Numbered from the stretch's first letter, positions 36,450-47,515 are shown. The stretch: 64,000 nucleotides of DNA from Gnetum montanum (GCA_015680685.1 MNCI01010107.1:120735-184734), one strand, 5' to 3'. Made by a program: numbers and translations. Notes: a model not told the origin generated them from the letters alone.

Positions 36450-36899
36450 CTGCAATTACACAGACCAAGCGTTAGTAAGGTTGTTTTCAAAGTCAAGTTA
36501 TACCTTACTACTTGCCTTAATTAAAGATCTTATATTATAATGTGTGATCGTGCCCAGAAATTGTAATAATGGGTCTTGTGACTTAGGTGGTTTCCATTTT
36601 AATCTCTCGGTGTACCTAAGGTCATATGATTTTTGGCACAGTTATTCTAAGTGTTAGTGTTAATTACCCTAATTGATGTCCTTTGGGCAATGATAAATTT
36701 CAAAAAAGTTAGGCACTTTTCAGCAATTTTCTCCCCCATGACTAAACTGAACACTCTAGGTTCAAGCAGGTTCAAACGGAATTAAAATCGGAGCACCAGT
36801 GCTCGAGATATGAGGGAAAAAGCAAGGGTCACGCAATCAAAATTCGTAGAGAAAAATTTCAACAACTCCCCTCGTGTGAATGGCAAAATGATGCTAAGT

Positions 36900-37016
36900 G
36901 TTTCGGCAGAGGTACCTATTTATAGGTAAATAGGATGCGATATCGCGTACAATACATCACGTACACGATATCATGTGGGACACAATATCGCGTACTCGAT
37001 ATCTCGTCCCTAGTGA
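36900..37016 (-). promoter_or_regulatory. Second U3-like promoter inside B1
   Basis: On the minus strand, starting gggacgagatatcgagt at 37016, five GATATC-like sites (36937-37005) are followed by cctataaatagg (about 36917-36929). This is the same arrangement as the U3 of the LTRs, but the sequence after the TATA box is different. It points at the extra coding region about 460 bases downstream. Confidence 0.6.
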
Positions 37017-37422
37017 TGTGAGACACCAAGAAAATACTGAATTTTTAATGATTTTTTTAAAATTAATGTTGGAAATTTAGGACATTGGCAAGTATTAAGA
37101 TGTTCTAGGGTAATATCATTGATTCGAGAGGCACTCTTAATGATAAAGATGTGAACTTTAGCAATAACAATTTGGCAATTACGAAAAAAGGGAATGTAAT
37201 GGTACATTGGAACGTTAAAATTTAGAGGAATAATAATAGGGAAAGAAAATCAAGTGAAAAATTAAACTAAGGGTAAGAAATTGTGTGTTTGAGCTAGAGA
37301 ATTAGTGAAAATTATGAAAAATTACACAAGTGGGTCCTCCCCAAAGCAGGTTCCAACCTATAATGCCCGTGTGTAACCACACTTAAAGTGTCTGTGGGCA
37401 CTAGAAGGGTTAAATGTAATCC
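37017..37422 (-). other. B1 3' non-coding region, part
   Basis: It contains the block 'gtgggtcctccccaaagcag' (plus 37330-37349) shared with C (52108) and element A (antisense). The region then runs into the assembly gap, which probably hides the hairpin seen in the other copies. Confidence 0.55.
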
Positions 37423-38016
37423 NNNNNNNNNNNNNNNNNNNNNNNNNNNNNNNNNNNNNNNNNNNNNNNNNNNNNNNNNNNNNNNNNNNNNNNNNNNNNN
37501 NNNNNNNNNNNNNNNNNNNNNNNNNNNNNNNNNNNNNNNNNNNNNNNNNNNNNNNNNNNNNNNNNNNNNNNNNNNNNNNNNNNNNNNNNNNNNNNNNNNN
37601 NNNNNNNNNNNNNNNNNNNNNNNNNNNNNNNNNNNNNNNNNNNNNNNNNNNNNNNNNNNNNNNNNNNNNNNNNNNNNNNNNNNNNNNNNNNNNNNNNNNN
37701 NNNNNNNNNNNNNNNNNNNNNNNNNNNNNNNNNNNNNNNNNNNNNNNNNNNNNNNNNNNNNNNNNNNNNNNNNNNNNNNNNNNNNNNNNNNNNNNNNNNN
37801 NNNNNNNNNNNNNNNNNNNNNNNNNNNNNNNNNNNNNNNNNNNNNNNNNNNNNNNNNNNNNNNNNNNNNNNNNNNNNNNNNNNNNNNNNNNNNNNNNNNN
37901 NNNNNNNNNNNNNNNNNNNNNNNNNNNNNNNNNNNNNNNNNNNNNNNNNNNNNNNNNNNNNNNNNNNNNNNNNNNNNNNNNNNNNNNNNNNNNNNNNNNN
38001 NNNNNNNNNNNNNNNN
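37423..38016. other. Assembly gap, 594 N
   Basis: Unknown bases. Open frames drawn across it are artefacts. Confidence 0.99.
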
Positions 38017-38229
38017 ACCACTCATGACTTAATAACATAAAACACACCTCAACCAACGATCCACATGAGTGTTTTATTCATAGATGAGATTACTTACAAA
38101 AACATAAAAAGAAAAAAACACAAAAAAGATAAAAAGATAAAAAGATAAAACAAAAAGTTGAAAAATGAAAAATTGAAAAACAAATAGTTGTAAAATTAAA
38201 GAAAATGAAAAATATTTATTAATCCTTCT
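38017..38229. other. A-rich tract of B1
   Basis: Simple A-rich sequence with a gataaaaa repeat at about 38127-38150. By position it corresponds to the T-rich stretch after pol in element A (18180-18310). Confidence 0.5.
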
Positions 38230-40217
38230 TGTCATTGAAATGGGGGATATCCCCCATAACTAATCAGTTGAGGATGACAAGGATTAATAAATGTAAGATG
38301 AGGATCCTTGCATGTCGGAAGTATTAGAACTGGTCTATACTTATCCTCTTGGGGTTCACACACTTGATTATAGTAAGCATAGTGGGGCACTTTATACGAT
38401 GTAGTTCCCGAATAACGACTTGACCCACTACAATGTTTGTGACCGTTAGATGGTATGCAAGGATTAGAATGATGCCTCCCATGGTTGTGTTCATTGGGTC
38501 GTATTGTGGTTGGAGTGTTTGATGGTGGCCTTGATAAAGTTACATGAGGCGTTGGGTTCGAAGGTAAGGGTGCACCACAGTGTGGGACTTATGCTAAGAT
38601 GGAAGATGCAGTGGCCTTGGAATTGTGTTGTCCTTTCTTACGGTTGTGTTTAAAGAAAGGATGCTTTTGATGCTAAGGAGGTTTCTCACTGCTGTTAGTA
38701 GTAGTAGCACAAGTGTTTTTCATGGGTTGTTGTTGTGGCACAAACACATTAGGAACAATTTGTGGCATTGTGGAAGAAGGGAAAGGATGAGAATGTGGAA
38801 AGTTAGGAGGAGGATAAGGTGCACAAGGTGGTGGTTGTATTGGAGGTATGGGCTGATAGTATTGTGGAGAATGGTATTGTGGTGAGATAGAGTATGTTGG
38901 CCCAAATGGAGAAACAAGATGTTGAACATGATAAGCATTTGAATTCAGAAAATGTGAAGGGTGCCTCCAATCTAAGGGTGGTCTCCCCCACAACTGGGAT
39001 GGTTGCCACTGTGGTCAAACACAGTATCTCTGTATGAACTCTAGATGTAATGTATTTCCCTAATGCTCATGTAGATGTAATAGTATTGGGCATTGGCCCT
39101 TGGGATGATTGTATAGGCATATGTTGCATTCATACGTAGGATTGGTAGTTGAGCACTTATTCCCTTTATTCCTTTTCTCCGAATGTCTAATGTTTCGTCC
39201 TACTTCTTGGGTTGTCAAAACTCTATCTCCAATGTTGTTGATATATTCTCCACACTTTTTATACATCCATTCCAACATCTTATTAATCTTTGCCTCGACT
39301 TCTTCTAAAGATTGTTGTATTGGCAAAGATGATGTTTTCACCTTGAGATTTTTTGATTTCTCCTTTTTATGATCATGGACCTTTGTTGCGTTGATTTTTT
39401 GGTCCCGTTGATGTTTTTCAACACTCTCCCATCGAGCTATTTCTCCTTCTTCTTTTGCTACCTGCTAAATAAGCTCTTGGATTTTATGGGTTCATAGTTC
39501 GTATAGTTGACCTTAGGCATATACTCCTAAGGTCTCTCTTATTTCATTACATAGCCCATCAATGATATGGTACATTAGCCTTTCCTCGAAAAACCCATGG
39601 CCTAGACAGTTGTTTAACAGTGCATAATATCTTTCTAAGGCCATGTCCAAGGGTTCATGTTTTGCTTGTTTCCATCCTTGGATTTGTTTCCTCAAGGCTG
39701 ATACTCTTGCATAGGTTTGATATTTTTCGTTAAAGACTTCTACCATTGTTGACCAGTGTCGTATTGAATTTGGTTTTAATAATCTATACCATACTTTTGC
39801 TTGGTCAACGAGTGCCATAGGGAAGAGCTTAAGTCTTTGCCACCCATTATCAATGTTGTTCCATGTGTAGGCATCGTAGAAGGCTTATAAATGTTGATGT
39901 GAATCTAAGTCATAGCCTCCTGAAAATTTAGGAAAGTTGTTTAAATCAAGCCTGGGTAGACGGCTCTCTTTACGATGCCTACGTGAGATTCGAACAGCCT
40001 CTTGTATTTGCGTTAGGCTTGTAGTGGCCAATGGGGGTTCATCGTCATCAGGTAAGTTATGTCTTCTTGTGTTGTGATGATGTTGTTTTTGTTCACGTTT
40101 ATAAGAAAATCCCAGTTCAGGTTGTATACTCCAATCTTCATCGTCATATAGTTCATTGGTTCTCCAATGAACCTCCTCACTAAGTGTGGCGTTACTATCA
40201 TCTTGTAGAAGAGACAT
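38230..40217 (-). pseudogene. B1 gag, nearly intact but with stops
   Basis: Start at 40217 (M-S-L-L-Q-D-D). This is the best preserved gag of the family. A charged N-terminus is followed by 'RKESRLPRLDLNNFPKFSGG', then the core 'MALVDQAKVWYRLL', 'IQGWKQAKHEPLDMALERYY' and 'HIIDGLCNEIRETLGVYA' (39513-39860). After a coiled stretch comes the knuckle C-N-I-C-L-Y-N-H-P-K-G-Q-C (about 39085-39125) and a Pro/Tyr/Gln-rich tail (38673-38993). The frame then continues with few stops to about 38240, ending in 'PQLISYGGYPPF'. That matches the C-terminus of pol in element A, so pol seems to have been deleted between gag and its own last codons. About seven stops are visible. Confidence 0.8.
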
Positions 40218-40340
40218 GGTTGTGAAGTTGTGTGTGAATTTACTTGTGACTTTTAATAATTACTTCTTTCTAAGAGATATATCATCAAGTTCTTATACAG
40301 CGACCTTGTATGATATAACTAATCTAGATAACTAGCACCG

Positions 40341-40358
40341 TCCTCAGCAACGGCACCT
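40341..40358 (-). other. B1 primer-binding site, tRNA-Asp type
   Basis: The minus strand reads aggtgccgttgctgagga, one base after the 5' LTR. Against the tRNA-Asp complement it has C-to-T and G-to-A changes and one at the first base. Confidence 0.8.
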
Positions 40359-40359
40359 A

Positions 40360-41139
40360 TGATGAGTGGTGAGGTACCCCTACACTCAACCATATGAATA
40401 CAAGCGTTCTCACGCTCAATCTGGTTGAACTCTGCAAACGGACTAGTTGTGGCACCTAGATTGTTAACCTTAGGTCACAGTTTGCTTTCTTCCCACCTGG
40501 ACTAGTATTATATTTGTCACGTATGGTTTAGTCCAGAGTGAGGTGTATGATGTGTTCCTAATCCAACGCTACTCCTGAAGGCAGTGGGAAAATAATATTA
40601 ACTAAGCTAAGCTAGGGGGAAAGGGTAAGAGAGTCTAATCTAGCCTAAGTGCGATGAGCATCCGATTCCTTGATCAACTGTACACATCTTGGACTTCGTG
40701 CATGACTACCACAGGGATTACCAAGCGCAGATCATAGGTACACCACTGGGATACCAAGTAGTCACACTTAAATGCTCGTAATCAAGTTGTACTCATTCCA
40801 CGTTACTAGGAGATAAGGGTGAGAGAGAAAGTAGTAAATAAAATTTAAATAAACAAAGTGAATTCTGCAATGATGAAGTAATCTCGATCTTTATTGCCGG
40901 TCATGTGCGTGTCCAAGTACGTCACACTCAAATAAAGAATGCCATACAATTACATTCACCACACTGCGAGCAGACACGGGAAAAATAATCTATCTCTGGA
41001 GGGATCAAACTGCCAGAGCTTCGCTACTTCTATTCTATTATTATGAACAAGGGAGAGCCACTTCTTATTTATAGACATTGCGGTGGACTGCGATATCGCA
41101 TACATGATATCACGGCCCATGCGATATCACATCCCATCA
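40360..41139 (-). repeat. B1 5' LTR
   Basis: On the minus strand it starts tgatgggatg and ends ccactcatca. Three GATATC sites (41089-41130) precede the TATA box ctataaataagaag (about 41063-41076). An aataaag signal is near 40890. It matches the right half of the chimeric LTR closely. Confidence 0.9.
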
Positions 41140-41248
41140 ATATGTCATGACTTGAATTAATCAATGATTTAAAACTTATTTATAATGAATTATAAATTTA
41201 TCAATGATCACTTGTTATTGTAAATTTTCCACCATGACACCATGTTGT

Positions 41249-41315
41249 TCCCACCCTCTCCCCCACACCCCCTGCCCACCCATCCCGCACACACCCCGCA
41301 ACCCCCTTCCCCCAA
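41249..41315 (-). other. G-rich tract with G-quadruplex potential
   Basis: On the plus strand this is a run of C clusters (ccc, ccc, ccccc, ccccc, ccc, ccc, ccc, cccc, ccccc, ccccc). The minus strand therefore has about ten G runs of 3-5 bases with short spacers. It stands out sharply from the AT-rich surroundings. No gene is attached. Confidence 0.65.
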
Positions 41316-42700
41316 GTAGAGTCTCTTCCATGTCAAATTTTTTTCATTATTAGCTCTGTTATCTCTTTTTGGGAATTTTCTAAATGCTAAAAACAAATGG
41401 AGTTTCATTCTTCCTAACTATTTTTATCACTTTCTAATTACACTACTTTTACCATCAATTCATAAACTCTATTAGTTAGTTCAAGATCAATGTTAGATTC
41501 TACAATGCTTCTTTCTTACTTCAAGCCTTCTAGATTTATTGCTTCTGCATGACCAATTTTCAAAGCCTTATTACCTCTTTTTGATACATTATGAATGTTG
41601 TAGTTTATTTTTCCTTATCTTTTTATGCTTTTGTGAAATCTCTATTTAATGTTTTATTTTATACTAGAGCATCACAAAAGGCTTTGTTTTCTTTATTCAA
41701 CATGGTCCCAAAGGCGTTGGCCTTGAAGTAGTAACTTATTACAATGTAACTTCAAATAATCAAATTGTACAAAAGATCATTACTCACACCGATAGGATAT
41801 GACTTAGTTAATTTATCAATATCCCATGAAACCTTGGATTGGATTATTGTAAAGTTATCTTCATTGATGGTGTTAATGTCTTTTCATTTGGACTTATTAA
41901 ATAATGTCTCTTCTACTAGACTTTTCTTTACTATAGTCTTAAAGAAGTACATGGTTAACTCAAAATGAATAACTTTGTTTTTGAGCTTATGATGGTGGAG
42001 TATCATGTTCACTATGGATGATAATAAGTAATCACTTTCTAGCACATCTCACTCCTCTATCTATACTCCTTCAATCTACTTTAATAAAGGTATCTTGGCA
42101 ATAGTAACTCTTTCTTGGAAAAAGCTTTATTAAAAAATTTTAATCCTTTATGCTTGTCTTGTTTATCATCATCACCATAACATCCATCATCTTGGAGTTT
42201 TGAAAGAATCTAACAAAATAGGAAGCAAGTAGTCATAATAAAAATATAGTCATTAAACAATATGCAAGTTCATCATTTAATAACTTTCCTTTGAGAATGG
42301 ATAACCAATTCATAGGAATTGCTTCCTTCACCACGACATAAAGCAGATTAAGAAGATATCATAAAATAAAGTTCTAAATGTCCTTAATGCACACTTAATA
42401 GACAATTATTTCAACCAAGCCAAAGTACATCATTGTCAACTATGATAACAACACTCTCATGGTAGGAGTAACATAAGCCTTGTTCTAGTCTTCCTTAGTG
42501 TCAAAGCACTCAATCAATTAATGCCTATAAAAATTTATTTCCTTTGGTGTAAAGTTATCTTTCTCTAGAAGTAATATCTCATAAAATTTTTCTAGATTCT
42601 TTCCAACTACCAAATTTAGCCTAATTAAAAGATAAACCAACCATTGTTGTAAATACAAACAAAAGTTTTTTTTGAGAAGGCATTTTCTTATTATACTACC
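41316..42700. other. AT-rich spacer, nothing recognised
   Basis: No supported gene. A 21-base piece, gaaggcattttcttattatac, occurs twice close together at its right edge (about 42678 and 42717). Confidence 0.4.
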
Positions 42701-43147
42701 CTATGGTGGTGGTGGTGAAGGCATTTTCTTATTATACTTTTTTTGTGAAAATATCAAGATGAATTAACTCAAAAATATGTACAATGGCAAAAGCCCAAAA
42801 TCCTCCTTAGGAATCAATCAAGAGGCAGCCCCAACCTCCACTAGACCAAATCAAAATAGGTCCAAAGCCCCTCCCCAAAGTAACACCTACCCTACCCCAG
42901 TCCGAGACGAGGCCCAACTGTCCCATTTCACAAGTTGGCATACATCGAGTCCTATGCCAAGCCCTCTCAAACTAACAGCCCCACCCACATAAAAAAAAAC
43001 TGCGTTTGTCTCCCAGGCGTTCTCCCTGAAGCCCTACGTAAGGAAGCAGCGTGACCAACCGAAAGCCGGTTGTTCATCTTTGCTCCGGTTTATCCTCTGA
43101 GGATGTGAACTCTCCCTTGATTTCTGCGGAACCAGATCAATTCGTTG

Positions 43148-44090
43148 CTAGCGCCATGCGATCAGTTGAAAATGCTCTGCATGCTGCCCTTCCAGAAGAG
43201 CTCCCATCTGTTGCAAATACAGTGCCCTTTGATGATTCGCCTCCCCTCGCATTTCCACCAGCAGCTGCATCCATTTTGCCTCCCACACCACCCGTTCCTC
43301 AGCCCTTGCTTGTTCAGCCACAACCAGACAAACGTTATTCACCATCATCTGGACCTCAGCAGGAGTGAGCGAAGTAGATCGCTCCACACCACTCGACAAC
43401 CCGAGAATCATCTCCAAACCCTTTCTGCTCATCATCAAGCCTTTACCCTCTACCCCCTGACCAATCTGCCACCACCCCCGTTGGATAGCCTCCAGCCAAA
43501 CCCACATAGGAATCTCAGTACACCCTGATCTCCACAGAGCCATAATAACCCCAGGGTTTCGACCTGGCCTCTTTCATCTCAAAGACTCTATAAAATAGCA
43601 TAGCATATTTTAAAGACATCACATAAATGTGAAGTGAACTCCCAGAACCTTTCTAGGGCAGCCCGATTGAACCAGAAAATGATCAATCAAGACAGCCGCA
43701 TCTTGCCACAACCTAGGAAGAGCCGCCTTCCCTATGTGCCAACTTGTTGTCCAAGAGATTGCTCCCTTGAAAAATTCATGAGCACAACTTTGATTGCAAA
43801 GCACCGGAACTATGATTTCCCCTTCCGTCAGCATGCCCAGAACCTCAGCCAACATAGCCTCCGTTATAATAATCCATCCACCTTGAAAACGTGTCTCCTC
43901 TCCCACCCAATTATCAAAGAAAGACTGAGCCAGCCCTAGCTCTGCCTCAATCCGTTGTAGCATGTCATCCCATCCTATTCTGACCACCATCTCCCACAGC
44001 TCCTCATTCTTCTGAAACTGCATGACTGCCAGTTCATATATACTCATTCTTCTGAAACTGCATGACTGCCAGTTCATATATACTACCTTG
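43148..44090 (-). pseudogene. Unidentified plant protein remnant beside LINE
   Basis: Two minus-strand pieces (44077-43619 and 43543-43148) join with stops and a frame change. The first reads 'IGWDDMLQRIEAELGLAQSF', 'GGWIIITEAMLAEVLGM' and 'LPRLWQDAAVLIDHFL'. The second ends in a helix-prone part ('EVQMMVNNVCLVVAEQARAE'). The pattern recalls proteins of unknown function that are multiplied in plant genomes with retroelements; I cannot name the family. A 40-bp exact tandem duplication (44005-44084) lies across its upstream end and shifts the frame. It is GC-richer than its neighbours. Confidence 0.45.
44005..44084. repeat. 40-bp perfect tandem duplication
   Basis: The unit beginning cattcttctgaaactgcat occurs at 44005-44044 and again, without a difference, at 44045-44084. 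Because 40 is not a multiple of three it breaks the minus-strand frame. Either it is recent or it is an assembly error. Confidence 0.8.
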
Positions 44091-44289
44091 CCCTATAGCA
44101 CTCATCGCTTCATTACACAGATGCAGCCCTGTTTTAGCGATGGACCCGGTGGCCCACAAGACAGACCCGGGCATCAACAGAAAACCAACTTCTTCCTACT
44201 TTTCCAGTTGGCCTACAAGACAGCCAGCTCTTGAGAATCTTCGCTCAACCTTAGCTGAGGACTAAGCCTAGCCACCCGCCAAACCTCCC

Positions 44290-44960
44290 TCATGAATGGA
44301 CATTGATATACAAACTGATCAATTGTTTCAATAATCAATATCAACGATGCATATCAGTCGATATGTATTAATGATTACCCCCAGCTTTCTTAAAAGTGCC
44401 TGCACCGGTAGCGCCTTATGCATAAGTAACCAGGTGAATGTCTTTATTTTATCAAGGAGGCACGCGCGCTAAATATCAGTCTAGCCAGCCACCAGCGGAT
44501 GCATTGCCTTAACCAACTCTTTGGGAGATTTGCCCAACAACGCCTTCACTTCCATCTCCCTGACATGTTTGCAGATGTTTCGCCAGCATGGTGATCCACC
44601 ATGCCTGCTTCCATTGACAGTATTTCTGCCCCATCAGCCTCACCCACTGAGTCTGTCTCACCTCTGGTTCCATCAGCCAATTCACAAGGCGTTGCATTTC
44701 CAGCTTGACCTCATCTCTAAAGGAAAGTATCCTATCCCACCAGCATTCTTCAGTCTTGCAGTCTTCTCCCAGCTTCTTCCCACCCTTACCCCATACCAAA
44801 TAAACTGTCGAATGACCTGGTCGATCTTTTGAACGACCCCTGCAGGTGGGCTAGCCATTGAAGCAGTGAACCGTGCTATTTCTATAAGCACGGTGGAAGC
44901 CAGCAACTTTAAATATTCTTCACAGTTGATTTCTACCTCTATTACCACGAACCATTTGTT
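44290..44960 (-). mobile_element. L1-type LINE 3' fragment
   Basis: The minus strand gives 'YLKLLASTVLIEIARFTASM', 'KIDQVIRQFIWYG' and 'GGIGYFPLEM' (44682-44948), the C-terminal end of plant LINE reverse transcriptases (usual pattern: I-x-x-F-L-W-G ... G-G-L-G). Then 'IKTFTWLLMHKALPVQALL' (about 44380-44450) matches the zf-RVT-type region after RT. The 5' end is cut off at about 44960, typical of LINE insertions. Stops and frameshifts are present. Confidence 0.65.
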
Positions 44961-45479
44961 AAAAAGTTGCTATAGCAACTGCAGGTTTCAAAGATATATG
45001 TATGAAAACAACAAAATCAAAAAGCATGTACATTTAAGTGAATCATACAAACTATAACTTAAGAAAAAATAAATTAAGAATCTAGAATTCCATAAATAGT
45101 TCAAAAACTAGAAAAAAATAATCATCACAAAAGTGGTAATTTACACACTGCTTTTATGTGAATTTTAAAGATTTTGAATAAATTCAAAAAGTTAAACTTA
45201 TTGTGATTATCTAGAAAGAGAATAAATATAATTTGAAATGTAAACCAATAGAATGCATTGGATTGTGCATTGCTAGAGAGCTCTAGTCCAATTGCTTGAG
45301 GTTTTGCAAAATAACAAATGAAGAAATAAATCTTCAATATATATATCACGGGTCATATTTATTGCAATCAGCAATCCTATCACTGTGGAAGCCTCATAAT
45401 GATAATATTGTAAATTAACATAACTGTGCTTTGATATCAAGTTAAGTTTATATAAGTTAACATATACACACCATTTTTG

Positions 45480-45850
45480 ACAACATTACAATATACATGG
45501 GATGACCACAATGTAAGCTTTAGTATGTTATGCCTGTTTAGGATAGTATGAAACATTGTTTGAGATATGAATTAAATACATTTTCTTTATCTTGCACATA
45601 GTTCATGATACTTATACATGAAGTTTGAAGAGTATTTATAGATGTAGAGTAACTATCATAATATTCGTGAAAATATACAATAATTAGTTAAGAATTAACT
45701 AACCAATAGTTAATGTGAGTTATCAATTAAGCATAAATATTGAACATCACTATGATAATATAAACATAAAATCATGATAATCACTTAATATAGATCTCCT
45801 TTGAATGTTGATCCTAATAAAATACACTAAATCCTTAATAGAATAAGATC
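45480..45850 (+). repeat. Dispersed repeat X, copy 3 (internally deleted)
   Basis: Its first part (to about 45625) matches 7620-7760. From about 45630 it matches 26385-26600. The stretch in between, present in copies 1 and 2, is missing. Confidence 0.55.
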
Positions 45851-47414
45851 ATGGGAAAACACTAACATGGTTCAAATTGACTTGGTTCAATAAATCCAAG
45901 AGATATAAAAAAATTTAAAAAACACAAAGAAAATATCTTCAATTCTAGTGACATTTGACTTGTGCAATTATATACCCAAAGATGCTATTATGCTATGATT
46001 TTGTTGTTTTTGTTCTTAACATAAATGTATAACCCTAACAATAAATACGTTGTAAAAGGTCAATTACATGTAGATTTTTTTCCTTATCAATCATCTATTA
46101 AAGCTACTTGCAAGAGTGTTGATGAAGTCTCAATAATTAAGATTCTAGAAGAGTTTATGGTAAAGGTTTCAATCAATGATGAAGAGATCAAGGAGGGACC
46201 ATCATGAAGGTTGAAATTTGGGAAGAGAGAATACCACTATGGAAAAGAAGCACAAAGAAGAAAAGAGGATGAGGATGACAATCATTCATCCTACAACAAA
46301 AAGGTCTTTATAATTGAGAGGTAAGAGTCGTAGTAAGTGTGAAGATAGAGGTGTATCAAAACGCAAAAACCAAATGTCATTACAAAAGCATTATGCATAG
46401 CACCAACATTGTCTATTCCAAATTTCAAAGATGAAGTATTTAAAATTTCAAAAAATGAACTAAAATCTTAACAAAACAAAAACATTATTCAACTAGAAAT
46501 GGAAAATGCCATCACAAGAAATTCTATGAATTGCTCTAATGATAAACATCCAATTACACATTCAAATTTTACATGTTTCCACTGTACATCAATTGTAAAA
46601 GAACTCTAAGAACAACAAAATTTGAATCATTATCACTTGCAATAACAAATCATACAAATCTTCAACTCTCAAATTGAAACTCTAACAAAATATCAAAATC
46701 ATAGCATAATTAATAATCATTCAAAAAAATGAAAAGCATAGGAACTAATGCATGCTAGAAAAAATTAAAAATAAATTTTTTGTTTACAACACTAAATAGG
46801 AATTTAGGAAAAAAGTGGGAAAAATACTAATAACTAAAGAAAAAATTGTAAAATTGAATGTAAAGATGAAAGGACTCCCTCAAGAGTTTCTAAGCTTCAA
46901 TAAATTCTTGTGAAGAGAAGAACTATGAGGAGAGCTATAGAGGGAAGCACTAGAGTAGTGAAGAAACTCTTCAAAAACATGAGAAAATTTTGATTTGTGT
47001 TTTTATTCAAAATAACATGTTGATATTACATTCTTCTCATAAAACATGCTCCTCCATTATCATTTCCATGGTCATAATTATGTTATCCATGCTACATCGT
47101 TAATAATACCAAATACAAGCCTAGTATTCTTACTGCCTATTGAACATTAGTTTAGCTTTTTTCTAGAAATCACTCATAAATAGTTAGCACTTACCTTTAT
47201 TCCCCACATCAAGATGGAACAAAATTCAATTGTGTAATTGCATCCATGTTGGAAATGGGAAATGGTTTATGTCATGAACCCTTTGAAGGAATTATCTATG
47301 CATCAAATGAATTTGATTCTTGGAAGTAAGGAAATGAGGAATTATGGATCAAAATGTGTCTAGATGCATGAGTATTTGCAAAGACTAGGGATAGGTTTAT
47401 AGGTAGGGATTATC
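45851..47414. other. AT-rich spacer, one unsupported short frame
   Basis: The 60-residue frame at 46025-46207 has no recognised similarity. Nothing else is supported. Confidence 0.4.
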
Positions 47415-47515
47415 ATAATCATCATCATCCTAGCCTTGTCCTAACAAAATGGGGTTGACTACATAAGTTCTTTTTTGCCATTCGCCTCTATGAAAAGCTC
47501 ATCTTTATTTATTTG
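47415..47515 (-). mobile_element. RTE-type LINE 3' end fragment
   Basis: The minus strand reads 'tgtagtcaaccccattttgt' then 'aggacaaggctaggatgatgatgat'-like text ending in a short (GAT)n run. This is the familiar plant pattern 'catgtagccgaccccaa...tgggacaaggct' plus a 3-base microsatellite, attributed to RTE-clade LINE 3' ends. Only the terminal 100 bases are visible. Confidence 0.5.

Larger units (their letters stand above)
27083..41139 (-). mobile_element. Composite B2-B1: two GAT elements sharing one LTR
   Basis: Three LTRs in one orientation (27083-28013, 32653-33492, 40360-41139) enclose two different internal regions. The middle LTR has a polypurine tract on its upstream (right) side and a tRNA-Asp primer site on its downstream (left) side, so it serves both elements. 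Its left and right halves resemble different LTR subtypes. The outer flanks, atttc (27078-27082) and atatg (41140-41144), do not match, as expected if two separate insertions were joined by recombination between LTRs. Confidence 0.8.

Noticed and set aside
37312-38056. Long open frames across the first gap on both strands
   Set aside because: They consist almost wholly of N; no coding evidence.
43051-43368. Plus-strand Pro-rich open frame
   Set aside because: It overlaps the minus-strand frame that continues the neighbouring protein remnant; the Pro-rich product looks like a shadow.
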